DNA of 64,000 nt from Methylopumilus sp947499625 (GTDB lineage Bacteria; Pseudomonadota; Gammaproteobacteria; Burkholderiales; Methylophilaceae), in assembly GCA_965234475.1 (NCBI GenBank), contig OZ248397.1:372001-436000 (forward strand), written 5' to 3'. How positions within the stretch are numbered: the stretch's first letter is position 1; each line of letters starts with the position of its first letter. The notes beneath the pieces were generated by a model, which saw only the letters and a list, made by a program, of their open reading frames with translations, ran no database searches and was not told the origin of the DNA. Positions 1 through 8,895 of the stretch are shown here, in pieces. The translations under genes and the position numbers were made by a program.

Positions 1-254
1 GCTGCCATATTACCAAATCTCGTAGGGCTTCCCATGGCAAGTCCTATACATTCTTCAAGATCCTTGTGGTCAACATAAGGAGGGCCTTCGCTAGGGATAC
101 TATCTTCTAAAGCCTGAACGGTAGATGTCACTTTAGGCACAGTTCGAATTCTGGCTTTAACACCAGGAATAGATTCAATACCTCTCGCAATAAATGTGGC
201 CATTTCTCCAACCGCACCCCCATAAGAGTAGTAAAGAACTAAAACTTCTTTCAT
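1..254 (-). CDS. wrbA: NAD(P)H:quinone oxidoreductase, WrbA type (partial, 3' end outside window)
   Basis: Only the first 84 or so codons lie in the window. The N-terminus reads MKEVLVLYYSYGGAVGEMA, the flavodoxin-like beta1 strand and phosphate loop of the WrbA family, followed by an IARGIE helix and the segment GLAMGSPTRFGNMA, which matches the conserved SPTRFG motif near the FMN site. WrbA enzymes are cytoplasmic FMN proteins that reduce quinones by two electrons using NAD(P)H. The ATG overlaps the purB stop by one base (TAATG), so the two genes are probably translated together. The C-terminal part cannot be judged. Confidence 0.9.
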   Translation of the reverse strand, partial: MKEVLVLYYSYGGAVGEMATFIARGIESIPGVKARIRTVPKVTSTVQALEDSIPSEGPPYVDHKDLEECIGLAMGSPTRFGNMA

Positions 255-1624
255 TAGATTTTTTTTGCTAACTGAATAGCATCACCGATATACGTTGCCG
301 GTGTTAATCGAAGTAATCCATCTTTGGCTTCTTTAGGAATTTCAAGTTGCTGAATGAAAGCTTGTATGATTTCTTTAGATATGTGATCTTTGCCGCGCGT
401 TAACTCTTTAAGTTTTTCATATGGATTTTCAATGCCATACCTTCTCATCACAGTCTGAATAGGTTCAGCTAAAACTTCCCAAGCATGATTTAAATCATCA
501 GATAATTTTTGTGCATTGATTTCTAATTTATTAAGTCCTTTAAGACAAGAATCAATAGCAAGAATTGTATAACCAAAACCTAAACCAATATTCCGAATGA
601 CAGTAGAGTCAGTTAAGTCTCTTTGCCATCTTGAGATAGGAAGCTTCTCTGAGAAGTGACCTAATAAAGCGTTTGCAATGCCAAGGTTACCTTCTGAATT
701 TTCAAAATCAATAGGGTTTACTTTATGAGGCATAGTAGAAGAGCCTACTTCATTTTCTTTTAGTTTTTGTTTGAAATAGCCAAGTGATATATAGCTCCAC
801 ATATCTCGATTGAGATCAATCAGAATCGTATTCATTCTTGCCATATTTTGAAAGAGCTCTGCCATGTAATCATGCGGTTCAATCTGTGTAGTATAGGGAT
901 TGAAAGTAAGACCAAATGACTCTACAAATGTTTTTGAAAATGCGTGCCAATTAAATTCGGGATAAGTTGTCATGTGTGCATTGAAATTACCTACAGCACC
1001 ATTAATTTTACCTAGAATTTCTTGAGCTTTAAATTGATTCATTTGTCTTTGTAATCTATAAGCGACATTAGCTATTTCTTTGCCCATCGTAGTTGGGCTT
1101 GCAGCTTGACCATGGGTTCTTGCTAACATAGCGTGACCACTTAAATCATGTGCTAGATCTTTTAATTTTTTAATGATGCTTTCGAGGTGAGGTGTCAAAA
1201 CACTCTCTTTGGCATGTTTAATCATGAGAGCATGCGACAGATTATTAATATCTTCAGAGGTGCATGCAAAATGAATAAATTCTGAAATACTTTTTATTTC
1301 TTGATTATCTTTGAATTTATTTTTTAACCAATACTCAACCGCTTTTACATCGTGATTTGTTGTCTCTTCAATTTTTTTAATTTCAGCGGCATCAGTTTCA
1401 CTAAAGGACTGAATAGTTTTTTGGAGTGATTCTCGTGTTGATGCACTCAGAATTGTAACTTCTTTAATCGCCTTTTCATCAGACAATGAAAGGAGCCATT
1501 TAATTTCAACTTCAACACGGAATTTAATGAGTGCAAACTCACTAAAGTACTGGCGCAAATTATCGACTTTTTTAGCGTATCTTCCATCTAGCGGAGACAG
1601 GGCATTTAGCGTTGACAATTGCAT
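254..1624 (-). CDS. purB: Adenylosuccinate lyase
   Basis: This 456-residue protein has the normal length for PurB. It cleaves SAICAR to AICAR and adenylosuccinate to AMP, releasing fumarate, in purine synthesis. The sequence opens with the typical LSPLDGRYAKK, carries ARTHGQ at about residue 168 (catalytic histidine of the fumarase/aspartase superfamily), and has the signature loop GSSTMPHKVNP at about 294-304 with the catalytic serine. Its stop overlaps the wrbA start by one base. The ATG at 1624 is well placed, with only about 30 bases to the upstream rlmJ gene, so co-transcription is likely. Confidence 0.98.
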   Translation of the reverse strand: MQLSTLNALSPLDGRYAKKVDNLRQYFSEFALIKFRVEVEIKWLLSLSDEKAIKEVTILSASTRESLQKTIQSFSETDAAEIKKIEETTNHDVKAVEYWLKNKFKDNQEIKSISEFIHFACTSEDINNLSHALMIKHAKESVLTPHLESIIKKLKDLAHDLSGHAMLARTHGQAASPTTMGKEIANVAYRLQRQMNQFKAQEILGKINGAVGNFNAHMTTYPEFNWHAFSKTFVESFGLTFNPYTTQIEPHDYMAELFQNMARMNTILIDLNRDMWSYISLGYFKQKLKENEVGSSTMPHKVNPIDFENSEGNLGIANALLGHFSEKLPISRWQRDLTDSTVIRNIGLGFGYTILAIDSCLKGLNKLEINAQKLSDDLNHAWEVLAEPIQTVMRRYGIENPYEKLKELTRGKDHISKEIIQAFIQQLEIPKEAKDGLLRLTPATYIGDAIQLAKKI

Positions 1625-1655
1625 GAAGAAATCCTATGAGATATATAGTGTTATT

Positions 1656-2495
1656 TTAACTGGTTTTTGCATCAATTTCATAAGAACCGTGGCCGTTAAG
1701 CGCTAATTGCTTGCTTAAATACGGCATGATTTCTTGTAATTGTTCATGGAGTTTCCATGGCGGATTGATGATAAAAAGATAGCTGCCGAACATCCCAATA
1801 TTATCACTAGGTTTAGCAATCGAAAGGCTTACATAAAGCCATTCTTTAACATTCAATTTTTGAAGTTGTTTCAGCATGACTAAGGGCTCTGTTCGATCAA
1901 TCAGAGGACACCAAACCATATAGATACCCGTTTCAAAACGTTTTAAACTGTCTTTTAAGGATTCTACCACTTTAAGATAATCATTTTTAATTTCGTAAGA
2001 GGGGTCGATTAAAATAAGCCCTCTTTTTGGAGGTGGTGGAATAAGAACTTTTAATCCTTGAAAGCCATCTTCACCATAGATTTTAGTATTCTGCTTTTTA
2101 CCTAACACATGAAGAAGTGAAGTTAAGTCGGTGGGGTGCAATTCAAAGAGCCTGATCCTGTCTTCATGAGATAGCATCTGACTTGCGATCCAGGGGGAGC
2201 CAGGGTATTGCTTCAATTGATCACCGCCATTGAGACGTCGGATCACCTCTGTATATTTTGCTAAAGCTAATGGTTTTTTTTCGTCATGAAAGACTTTACT
2301 AATACCATCAAGATGTTCAGATGTTTTATTAGAAAACTCACTTTCAAGCGAATACTTACCTGCTCCTGCATGCGTATCAATAAACCAATAAGGCTTATTT
2401 TTTTGTTTGAGATAATCTAAGATCAGTGTGAGCACAACATGTTTTAACACATCTGCATGATTGCCTGCGTGAAAGCCGTGTCGATAACTAAGCAT
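1656..2495 (-). CDS. rlmJ: 23S rRNA (adenine(2030)-N6)-methyltransferase
   Basis: The 279-residue protein begins MLSYRHGFHAGNHADVLKH, the diagnostic start of the RlmJ (YhiR/ComJ) family, and has the N6-adenine methyltransferase motif IV as LIDPSYE at about residue 162. Most relatives have DPPYE, so the serine is a small deviation. RlmJ methylates A2030 of 23S rRNA before 50S assembly. It is the first gene of a leftward group with purB and wrbA; the intergenic space to the divergent uracil-DNA glycosylase gene (2496-2570) must hold both promoters. Confidence 0.96.
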   Translation of the reverse strand: MLSYRHGFHAGNHADVLKHVVLTLILDYLKQKNKPYWFIDTHAGAGKYSLESEFSNKTSEHLDGISKVFHDEKKPLALAKYTEVIRRLNGGDQLKQYPGSPWIASQMLSHEDRIRLFELHPTDLTSLLHVLGKKQNTKIYGEDGFQGLKVLIPPPPKRGLILIDPSYEIKNDYLKVVESLKDSLKRFETGIYMVWCPLIDRTEPLVMLKQLQKLNVKEWLYVSLSIAKPSDNIGMFGSYLFIINPPWKLHEQLQEIMPYLSKQLALNGHGSYEIDAKTS

Positions 2496-2570
2496 GGATA
2501 GAGGACATGATGAACATGGGCTATTATAGAGTTTATAAATAAAATACGTGAATTCTCACGATATAAAATA

Positions 2571-3203
2571 ATGACACAATATAAAGAAGACTGCAGAGAA
2601 TGCCCCCGACTTGCTACATTTCTAGATCAAGTTAAATTAGAGCAACCTCATTATTTTTGTAAGCCTGTGCCACCTTTTGGTGACACATCGATTCGTTTAT
2701 TGATTGTAGGTTTAGCGCCTGGTATGCACGGGGCAAATAGAACAGGCAGGCCCTTTACTGGCGATTATGCAGGGATTCTTTTATATAAAACCTTATTTCA
2801 CTTTGGATTTTCAAATCAACAAGAGTCAATTACAGCCGATGATTCGTTAAAACTCATTGATTGCAGGATTACAAATGCCGTCAAATGTTTGCCACCACAA
2901 AATAAACCTGAGCCTAAAGAAATAAAACAATGCAATCGGTATTTAACATCGGAATTAAACTCGCTTCAGCCCCGCACATTGATATTAGCCCTAGGCAGCA
3001 TTGCGCATCAGTCTGTCTTATCGGCTTTTCAATTAAAAAAATCTGATTATGTATTTTCACATGGCGCTCGTCATGACCTCCCTAATCAGTTAGTTTTGTA
3101 TGATAGTTATCATTGCAGTCGATACAATACGCAAACGAAAAGACTCACCGAGAAAATGTTTTTTAGTGTTTTTCAGTCAATCAAAAAAGAAATGGAGAAT
3201 TAA
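2571..3203 (+). CDS. Uracil-DNA glycosylase, family 5-like (UdgB type)
   Basis: A 210-residue protein of the iron-sulfur uracil-DNA glycosylase superfamily. Early cysteines in DCRECPRL and the cysteine in YFCKP, with later cysteines in NAVKCLPP and IKQCNRY, fit the 4Fe-4S ligands of families 4 and 5. The motif GLAPGMHGANRTGRPFTGD resembles family 5 motif 1 (GLAPxxHGANRTGR), and YHCSRYNTQTKRLT near residue 180 corresponds to the HPSxxNTxTGRLT motif, with His-Cys-Ser in place of His-Pro-Ser. The role is base excision repair of deaminated bases. The family is clear; substrate range is inferred. It is followed by a short tautomerase gene and uvrC. Confidence 0.85.
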   Translation: MTQYKEDCRECPRLATFLDQVKLEQPHYFCKPVPPFGDTSIRLLIVGLAPGMHGANRTGRPFTGDYAGILLYKTLFHFGFSNQQESITADDSLKLIDCRITNAVKCLPPQNKPEPKEIKQCNRYLTSELNSLQPRTLILALGSIAHQSVLSAFQLKKSDYVFSHGARHDLPNQLVLYDSYHCSRYNTQTKRLTEKMFFSVFQSIKKEMEN

Positions 3204-3205
3204 AA

Positions 3206-3385
3206 ATGCCTTATATCAATATTAAGTTAGCAGGAACATTAAATCGAGATCAAAAAGAAACAATCGCAAAAGAAATCACAGCGCTTATGGAAAAAGTAGC
3301 CCATAAACCAGCGTCGTATACCTACATTGTATTTGATGAAGTTAAAGGTGAAGATTGGTCTGTAGGGGGGAATTTGTTAGGCTAG
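3206..3385 (+). CDS. Small 4-oxalocrotonate tautomerase-family protein
   Basis: This 59-codon gene starts MPYINIKLAGTLNRDQK; removing Met leaves Pro1, the catalytic base of the tautomerase superfamily. The rest (helix with AKEITALMEKVA, then YIVFDEVKGEDWSVGG) matches the beta-alpha-beta subunit of 4-oxalocrotonate tautomerase/YdcE-like enzymes, including the conserved W-S/G-x-G-G segment. The gene starts 2 bases after the upstream stop and ends 4 bases before uvrC, so it is inside one operon. Its true substrate cannot be read from sequence. Confidence 0.88.
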   Translation: MPYINIKLAGTLNRDQKETIAKEITALMEKVAHKPASYTYIVFDEVKGEDWSVGGNLLG

Positions 3386-3389
3386 TTAA

Positions 3390-5186
3390 ATGGACATTAA
3401 ACCCTTTTTAAAAACACTGCCTAATTTACCTGGCGTATATCGCATGATTAATCAGGCTGGGGAAGTCATTTACGTTGGGAAAGCCAAAGACCTAAAAAAG
3501 AGGGTTTCATCTTACTTTGTCAAAACTATTGTAAGCCCTAGAACAAAAATGATGGTAGGTCATATCGACCATATTGAAATAACAGTCACCCATTCGGAAG
3601 CTGAGGCATTGATCTTAGAAAATAATATGATCAAGTCTCATATGCCGCGTTATAACGTTATTTTTAGAGACGACAAATCTTATCCATACATTGTATTAAC
3701 AGGCGAAAAATATCCACGTTTAGCTTTTCATCGAGGCGCCCAGAAAAAAGGAAATCAATATTTTGGACCTTTTCCAAATACAAATGCAGTAAGAGAAAGC
3801 ATTCAGCTTTTGCAAAAAGTTTTTAAATTAAGAACATGCGAAAACTCTGTATTCAAAAATAGATCAAGGCCATGTCTTCAATATCAGATTCATCGCTGCA
3901 CAGCCCCATGTGTCGATCTTATTCGAGAGGATGAGTATAAAAATGATATTAAACATGCATCACTTTTTCTGGAAGGCAAAGATAGCGAAGTCATCAGTCA
4001 ACTTACAAACCAAATGAATGAAGCGGCTACTTCACATGCATATGAACATGCGGCTTTATATCGCGATCGTATTCAAAGTTTAAGACAAGTAAGAACAAAA
4101 CAATTTGTCAGTGACTTTAGCGCTAGTGATGCTGACATTATTGCTTGCATTGAAGAGGCTGGTGAATATTGCCTTAACTTAGTCATGATTCGTGCGGGCA
4201 GACATTTGGGTGATAAAAGTTTCTTCCCAAAAAACGCTACGGACATTGAAACTCACGATGTGATTGAAACCTTTATTACTCAATATTATACAAATCAGGC
4301 GATACCTAAATTAATCGTGACCCAAGAGTATGTTAATCAATTGCTTATGTCTGAATTTTTTAAGTTAAATTACGACATCGAAGTGAAGGTGATTAATAAA
4401 GCGGTGGGTGATAAACGCGTATGGCTGACCATGGCGCAAAAGAATGCGCAGATTGCCTTAAAACAAAAACTGATGCAATCAGAAAGCCAAGAAAATAGAG
4501 TAGAAGCATTAAAAGCGATTTTTAATTTATCGGAATCATTTTCAAGAATTGAATGTTTTGATATTAGCCATACCATGGGTGAGAGCACTGTAGCCTCTTG
4601 TGTTGTGTTTGATAAAGGCAACCTTCAAAATAAAGAATATAGGCGTTTTAATATTGAAAATATTACGCCGGGGGATGATTACGCTGCTATGCGAGAAGTA
4701 TTAATTCGTCGCTATAAAAAAATTGCAACAGGCGAAGGCGTTAAGCCTGATCTTATTTTTATTGATGGGGGCAAAGGCCAGCTCAATATAGCAATTGAGG
4801 TTATTCAAGAATTAGGCTTGAGTGATATTCTGCTTGTTGGCATTGCAAAAGGCGAGGGCAGAAAGCCAGGATTGGAACAGCTTTTTGTAGGAGGCAAAGA
4901 CGAGCCTATTATTGTGAAAAAAGATAATGTTGGATTTCACTTAATACAGCAAATAAGAGATGAAGCTCATCGTTTTGCTATTTCAGGCCATAGAGCTAAG
5001 CGCGCTAAAAAAAGAATCACTTCATCTTTAGAAGATATTGAGGGTATTGGTACACAAAAGAGAAAAAATCTACTCGTTTATTTTGGCGGTATAGAGCGTA
5101 TTAAAAATGCTAGTATTGAAGAAATTATCATGGTTGATGGCATTGATAAAAAATTAGCTGAAAAAATTTACGATTACTTTCATTGA
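3390..5186 (+). CDS. uvrC: UvrABC system protein C (excinuclease subunit)
   Basis: The 598-residue protein has the UvrC domain order: N-terminal GIY-YIG nuclease (GVYRMI at about 15, VIYVGKAKDLKKR at about 26-38) for the 3' incision; a cysteine-containing segment (LRTCENS, RPCLQYQIHRCTAPC); a UvrB-binding UVR motif; a central RNase H-like domain (FDISHTMGE, FIDGGKGQL) for the 5' incision; and C-terminal helix-hairpin-helix repeats (LEDIEGIGTQKRKNLL). It acts in nucleotide excision repair with UvrA and UvrB. It lies 4 bases after the tautomerase gene and 13 bases before pgsA; uvrC-pgsA adjacency is a common proteobacterial arrangement. Confidence 0.98.
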   Translation: MDIKPFLKTLPNLPGVYRMINQAGEVIYVGKAKDLKKRVSSYFVKTIVSPRTKMMVGHIDHIEITVTHSEAEALILENNMIKSHMPRYNVIFRDDKSYPYIVLTGEKYPRLAFHRGAQKKGNQYFGPFPNTNAVRESIQLLQKVFKLRTCENSVFKNRSRPCLQYQIHRCTAPCVDLIREDEYKNDIKHASLFLEGKDSEVISQLTNQMNEAATSHAYEHAALYRDRIQSLRQVRTKQFVSDFSASDADIIACIEEAGEYCLNLVMIRAGRHLGDKSFFPKNATDIETHDVIETFITQYYTNQAIPKLIVTQEYVNQLLMSEFFKLNYDIEVKVINKAVGDKRVWLTMAQKNAQIALKQKLMQSESQENRVEALKAIFNLSESFSRIECFDISHTMGESTVASCVVFDKGNLQNKEYRRFNIENITPGDDYAAMREVLIRRYKKIATGEGVKPDLIFIDGGKGQLNIAIEVIQELGLSDILLVGIAKGEGRKPGLEQLFVGGKDEPIIVKKDNVGFHLIQQIRDEAHRFAISGHRAKRAKKRITSSLEDIEGIGTQKRKNLLVYFGGIERIKNASIEEIIMVDGIDKKLAEKIYDYFH

Positions 5187-5199
5187 AAAATAAATACAT

Positions 5200-5778
5200 A
5201 TGAAAATTAATGTTCCTAATGCACTGACTTTTTTCAGGGTATTTTTGATTCCTTGTTTTGTAGGTATTTATTACCTACCTCATACTTTAATTGGTCAGCC
5301 TTTAATGAATTGGATAGGTGCTGGCATTTTCTTATTTGCGGCAATCACAGACTGGTTAGATGGATTCTTTGCGCGGTACTTAAATCAAACCTCTAAATTC
5401 GGTGCTTTTTTTGATCCTGTGGCAGATAAATTGATGGTAGTTGCAGCCCTTCTTGTTTTGTTAGAGCTTGATCGGGTCAATGCGATTATCTCTTTAGTGA
5501 TCATTGGTCGAGAGCTCTCCATCAGTTCTCTGCGTGAATGGATGGCAACAATTGGCAAGCCTGGCGGTATGGCGGTGATGTTTTTAGGTAAGCTTAAGAC
5601 TACGATCCAAATGATTGCTATTTTGATGCTTCTTTATTACGACAATCTATGGTTTATTAATGTAAAGTGGATAGGCAATATGTTGATTAACATAGCCGCA
5701 TTGCTCACTGTGATTTCGATGGGTTATTACATCCGCATGGCATGGCCTACCTTAAGAAAGAGCATCAAAATAAGGTAA
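5200..5778 (+). CDS. pgsA: CDP-diacylglycerol--glycerol-3-phosphate 3-phosphatidyltransferase
   Basis: This 192-residue inner-membrane enzyme makes phosphatidylglycerol phosphate, the committed step to phosphatidylglycerol and cardiolipin. The CDP-alcohol phosphotransferase signature is complete: DWLDGFFAR followed by FGAFFDPVADK, giving the D-x2-D-G-x2-A-R-x8-G-x3-D-x3-D pattern. Hydrophobic segments occur near the N-terminus, around residues 36-50, 90-105, 130-145 and 160-178. It follows uvrC closely and precedes a tRNA cluster. Confidence 0.97.
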   Translation: MKINVPNALTFFRVFLIPCFVGIYYLPHTLIGQPLMNWIGAGIFLFAAITDWLDGFFARYLNQTSKFGAFFDPVADKLMVVAALLVLLELDRVNAIISLVIIGRELSISSLREWMATIGKPGGMAVMFLGKLKTTIQMIAILMLLYYDNLWFINVKWIGNMLINIAALLTVISMGYYIRMAWPTLRKSIKIR

Positions 5779-5847
5779 ACCTTGAGGGTTGGGCGAGACT
5801 TTAAATTGACACTAGCTCAAAAAACGCTAAAATACTCGCTTCTTTAC

Positions 5848-5923
5848 GCGGGAATAGCTCAGTTGGTAGAGCGCAACCTTGCCAAGGTTGAGGTCGCGAG
5901 TTCGAGACTCGTTTCCCGCTCCA
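5848..5923 (+). tRNA. tRNA-Gly(GCC)
   Basis: A complete 76-nt cloverleaf: acceptor GCGGGAA pairs with TTCCCGC, the anticodon loop TTGCCAA sits on a 5-bp stem (AACCT/AGGTT), a normal T-arm (GAGTTCGAGACTC) follows, and CCA is encoded. A nearly identical copy lies at 51087-51162 on the other strand. Confidence 0.98.
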
Positions 5924-5934
5924 AATCAAAATCG

Positions 5935-5958
5935 GGGAAGCATCGTCTTCCCTTTTTT
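5935..5958 (+). terminator. Intrinsic terminator between tRNA-Gly and tRNA-Cys
   Basis: GGGAAG (5935-5940) and CTTCCC (5947-5952) form a hairpin with a 6-nt loop, followed by six T residues. It would end a tRNA-Gly transcript before tRNA-Cys. The same hairpin is kept in the inverted copy near 51,060. Confidence 0.65.
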
Positions 5959-5978
5959 AATTTTGGAGATATTGATTT

Positions 5979-6052
5979 GGCGCGATAGCAAAATGGTTAT
6001 GCAGCGGCCTGCAAAGCCGTAGACGCCAGTTCGATTCTGGCTCGCGCCTCCA
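5979..6052 (+). tRNA. tRNA-Cys(GCA)
   Basis: A 74-nt cloverleaf with acceptor GGCGCGA/TCGCGCC, anticodon loop CTGCAAA on stem CGGC.../GCCG, discriminator U73 as usual for tRNA-Cys, and encoded CCA. A copy lies at 50958-51031 on the minus strand. Confidence 0.97.
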
Positions 6053-6121
6053 CTTATTAGTAGTTAAGCCTATCTAAGAATAATTTAGTGATAAAATTCT
6101 GTCTTAGTTTTATTTCAAAAG

Positions 6122-6208
6122 GCCCGGGTGGTGAAATTGGTAGACACAAGAGACTTAAAATCTCTCGCTCGCAAGGGCGTGCCGGTTCGATTCCGGCCCC
6201 GGGCACCA
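6122..6208 (+). tRNA. tRNA-Leu(TAA)
   Basis: An 87-nt class II tRNA: acceptor GCCCGGG/CCCGGGC, anticodon loop CTTAAAA on stem AGAGA/TCTCT, long variable arm (CTCGCAAGGGCG), discriminator A and encoded CCA. It reads TTA/TTG codons. Confidence 0.97.
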
Positions 6209-6230
6209 TATTCTATTATTCCCTTGTAAT

Positions 6231-7154
6231 TTGAATACTACACTTCTTTGTAAGGCTTCTCTTGAGGGCCGTCATCCAATACTTGATCGATTGTTAACGA
6301 TAGGTGAAGTGGAGTCTTTAAATTTTTCTTACGAAGAATTTTTATGTCATTTATTAGGCATAAAACCTAATCCAGATTACCCATTAGCTTCGGTGGACTA
6401 TCAGAAAAACCAAACACTTTATTATCTTTATGCAGACCCTGTGTATTTGAGTCTTCAAAGAGATACATTTTTTTTGGAAAAAAAACTAACAGGGGATTTT
6501 ACGCAAAACGAAATCAAAAATTTATGCGAAGCCCTTAATGAAACATTTAAGGATGACTCTCGTGCATTTGTCCTCAACGATCAAGGGCAGTTATTTCTTG
6601 AGTTAAAAAAAGAGCCGCATATCAAAACCACTTCGATTACACATATCAAGCGCCAGTCAATCAAATTATTTATGCCGCAAGGTGATGAAGCTATGACATG
6701 GCATGCGTTCATGAATGAAATTCAAATGTTTCTTTTTGATCATCCTCTTAATCAAGATAGGCTTCGTCGAGAACTTCTTCCGCTTAATAGTATTTGGTTT
6801 TCAGGTGGCGGCGTCATACCTCAAAGCATTCAAAATCCATACACAGCTATTTTTTCTAATACTGAATTCTTAAAAAAAGCACTATCGATTGATACAAATA
6901 CTTTTCCTCAAGCTTTAGATAAATTTCATCAAGATGATGACAATCGAGATGTATTAATTGCCTTTGAAGATGATGCGGATATGGATCGCATCTTAGAAGT
7001 GATATGGAATAATTTTAAAAAACGAAAAATAAAAAATTTAAATATTTATTTGAGTTACCAAGATCAGCTTTTGCATATTAACAATCGATTCATACACTTA
7101 TTTAAAGTATGGAAAAAAACCAATACAGTAAAAAATTATTTCAATGTTCATTAA
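6231..7154 (+). CDS. RpfE-type regulatory/phosphoglycerate-mutase-like protein
   Basis: The 307-residue protein resembles the RpfE family found next to recJ in beta- and gammaproteobacteria; some databases call it phosphoglycerate-mutase-like, but no catalytic motif of either mutase type is visible. Recognisable parts are the HPILDRLLTIGE start and the segment NSIWFSGGGVIP near residue 195. It begins with TTG only 22 bases after tRNA-Leu and has no obvious strong ribosome binding site. Its end overlaps recJ by 11 bases, a strong sign of a shared transcript. The molecular function is unknown. Confidence 0.75.
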   Translation: MNTTLLCKASLEGRHPILDRLLTIGEVESLNFSYEEFLCHLLGIKPNPDYPLASVDYQKNQTLYYLYADPVYLSLQRDTFFLEKKLTGDFTQNEIKNLCEALNETFKDDSRAFVLNDQGQLFLELKKEPHIKTTSITHIKRQSIKLFMPQGDEAMTWHAFMNEIQMFLFDHPLNQDRLRRELLPLNSIWFSGGGVIPQSIQNPYTAIFSNTEFLKKALSIDTNTFPQALDKFHQDDDNRDVLIAFEDDADMDRILEVIWNNFKKRKIKNLNIYLSYQDQLLHINNRFIHLFKVWKKTNTVKNYFNVH

Positions 7155-8826
7155 ATCAAAAAAAATTGACCATACCGCTCTAAATGATCTCGTCAATTCA
7201 GGGCTTAATCGTCATTTGGCAAAATTTTATTCAGCGCGTGGTATTAAGCATATTGATGACGCTACACTCGCCATTGAGAAAATTATTCCACCAGAAGCCT
7301 TAACCAATAATACATTGATGGCAACTATCTTAGCCGACGCTATCTTACAAAAACATAAAATTATTATCATTGGTGATTATGATACCGATGGTGCAACTTC
7401 AACAGCTGTGGGCGTGAGGGCACTTAAGATGATGGGTGCGGATGTAGATTATTTAGTCCCTAATCGATTTGAATTTGGTTATGGTTTAACACCTGAAATT
7501 GTTGATTTAGCGAAAGAAAAAAATCCTAAAATTATTATTACCGTGGATAACGGCATTGCTAGTGTAGAGGGTGTAAATCAAGCAAATCAATATGGTATTG
7601 ATGTGTTAGTCACAGACCATCATCTTCCTGGCGACTCACTACCTAATGCTAAGTGTATTGTGAATCCTAATCAGCATGGCTGTAATTTTCCAAGTAAATA
7701 CCTATGTGGTGTAGGAGTTATTTTTTATGTGATGCTAGCCTTGAGAGCTGAACTTAGAAAACGAGATTATTTTAAAGATAATATAGAGCCTAACTTAATG
7801 CAGTTAATCGACCTTGTAGCCTTAGGGACGGTTGCAGATTTGGTGCCTCTAGATCGCAATAATCGTACTTTAGTTGAATATGGTATTCGAAGAATTAGAT
7901 CAGGCCAGGCTAATCCTGGTATTCGAGCACTTATGGCATTAACTAAAAAAAATCCATTGCAATTTCATACGTCTGATCTCGCTTTTAGCATTGCACCAAG
8001 GCTTAATGCTGCAGGAAGATTAGATGATATGACTCTTGGTATTCAATGTCTCTTATCTGAAAGTTATGAGGATGCGCGCTTTATTGCATCATCACTCGAA
8101 GCTTTAAATCTCAAAAGAAGATCGATTGAATCTGAAATGAAAGATGGCGCCTCTATTCAATTACATGATTTGAATTGTGAGGCTCAATTTAGTATTGCAC
8201 TCTATGACCCCACGTGGCACCAAGGCGTGATTGGTATTATTGCTTCCCGTATCAAAGATAAATATCATCGTCCCGTCATTGTATTTGCCAAGTCTGAAGA
8301 AGGTATTCTTAAAGGCTCAGGGAGGTCCATTCAGTCACTTCACTTAAGAGATGCGCTTGATCTTATTTCCAAAAAGGATCCAAGTATTCTTATCACATTT
8401 GGCGGGCATGCTATGGCCGCTGGGCTCACCATAAAAGAAAAGGATTTTGATCGCTTCGTTCATTTCTTTGAAGAAACGGTTCAGGGTTTAATTACATCAG
8501 ATGACCTTGAATTAACTATTGAAGTTGATGATGCGCTTAATTTTTCAGAAGTGACTTATGAGGATGTAGAACATATTAACGCGCAAGTTTGGGGGCAAGG
8601 TTTCCCTCTGCCTGTTTTTGAAGGTGAATTTGAAGTTGTTGAGCAAAGAATCCTTGCAGATAAACATTTAAAGTTAAATCTTCTATTGCAAAACAAGGTA
8701 TTTGAAGCTATTTATTTTAATCATAGTGAGCATCTCCCTCGAAAGATAAAAGCGATCTATCAGGTTGATTCTAATGAGTTTAATGGCAATAAAAAAATTC
8801 AAATTCAATTAAGGATGCTGACTTAA
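7144..8826 (+). CDS. recJ: Single-stranded-DNA-specific 5'-3' exonuclease RecJ
   Basis: The 560-residue protein has the DHH-family motifs: IIGDYDTDGATST at about 76-86 (motif I), the aspartate in TVDNG, the VTDHH motif, and the DHHA1 motif ITFGGHAMAAG near residue 418. The length matches proteobacterial RecJ. The enzyme degrades ssDNA 5'-3' in RecF recombination, mismatch and base excision repair, using Mn/Mg. The gene overlaps the RpfE-like gene by 11 bases. Confidence 0.97.
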   Translation: MFIKSKKIDHTALNDLVNSGLNRHLAKFYSARGIKHIDDATLAIEKIIPPEALTNNTLMATILADAILQKHKIIIIGDYDTDGATSTAVGVRALKMMGADVDYLVPNRFEFGYGLTPEIVDLAKEKNPKIIITVDNGIASVEGVNQANQYGIDVLVTDHHLPGDSLPNAKCIVNPNQHGCNFPSKYLCGVGVIFYVMLALRAELRKRDYFKDNIEPNLMQLIDLVALGTVADLVPLDRNNRTLVEYGIRRIRSGQANPGIRALMALTKKNPLQFHTSDLAFSIAPRLNAAGRLDDMTLGIQCLLSESYEDARFIASSLEALNLKRRSIESEMKDGASIQLHDLNCEAQFSIALYDPTWHQGVIGIIASRIKDKYHRPVIVFAKSEEGILKGSGRSIQSLHLRDALDLISKKDPSILITFGGHAMAAGLTIKEKDFDRFVHFFEETVQGLITSDDLELTIEVDDALNFSEVTYEDVEHINAQVWGQGFPLPVFEGEFEVVEQRILADKHLKLNLLLQNKVFEAIYFNHSEHLPRKIKAIYQVDSNEFNGNKKIQIQLRMLT

Positions 8827-8895
8827 AGATGACATCCTTAATTGCCCATCCCGCCCCAACAAAGTAAAATTCAACAAACTATTTAAGAGACTGTC

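Noticed and set aside
5782..5988. ORF of 68 codons
   Set aside because: It reads straight through tRNA-Gly and its terminator; its counterpart at 51022-51225 is the same tRNA copy. Not coding.
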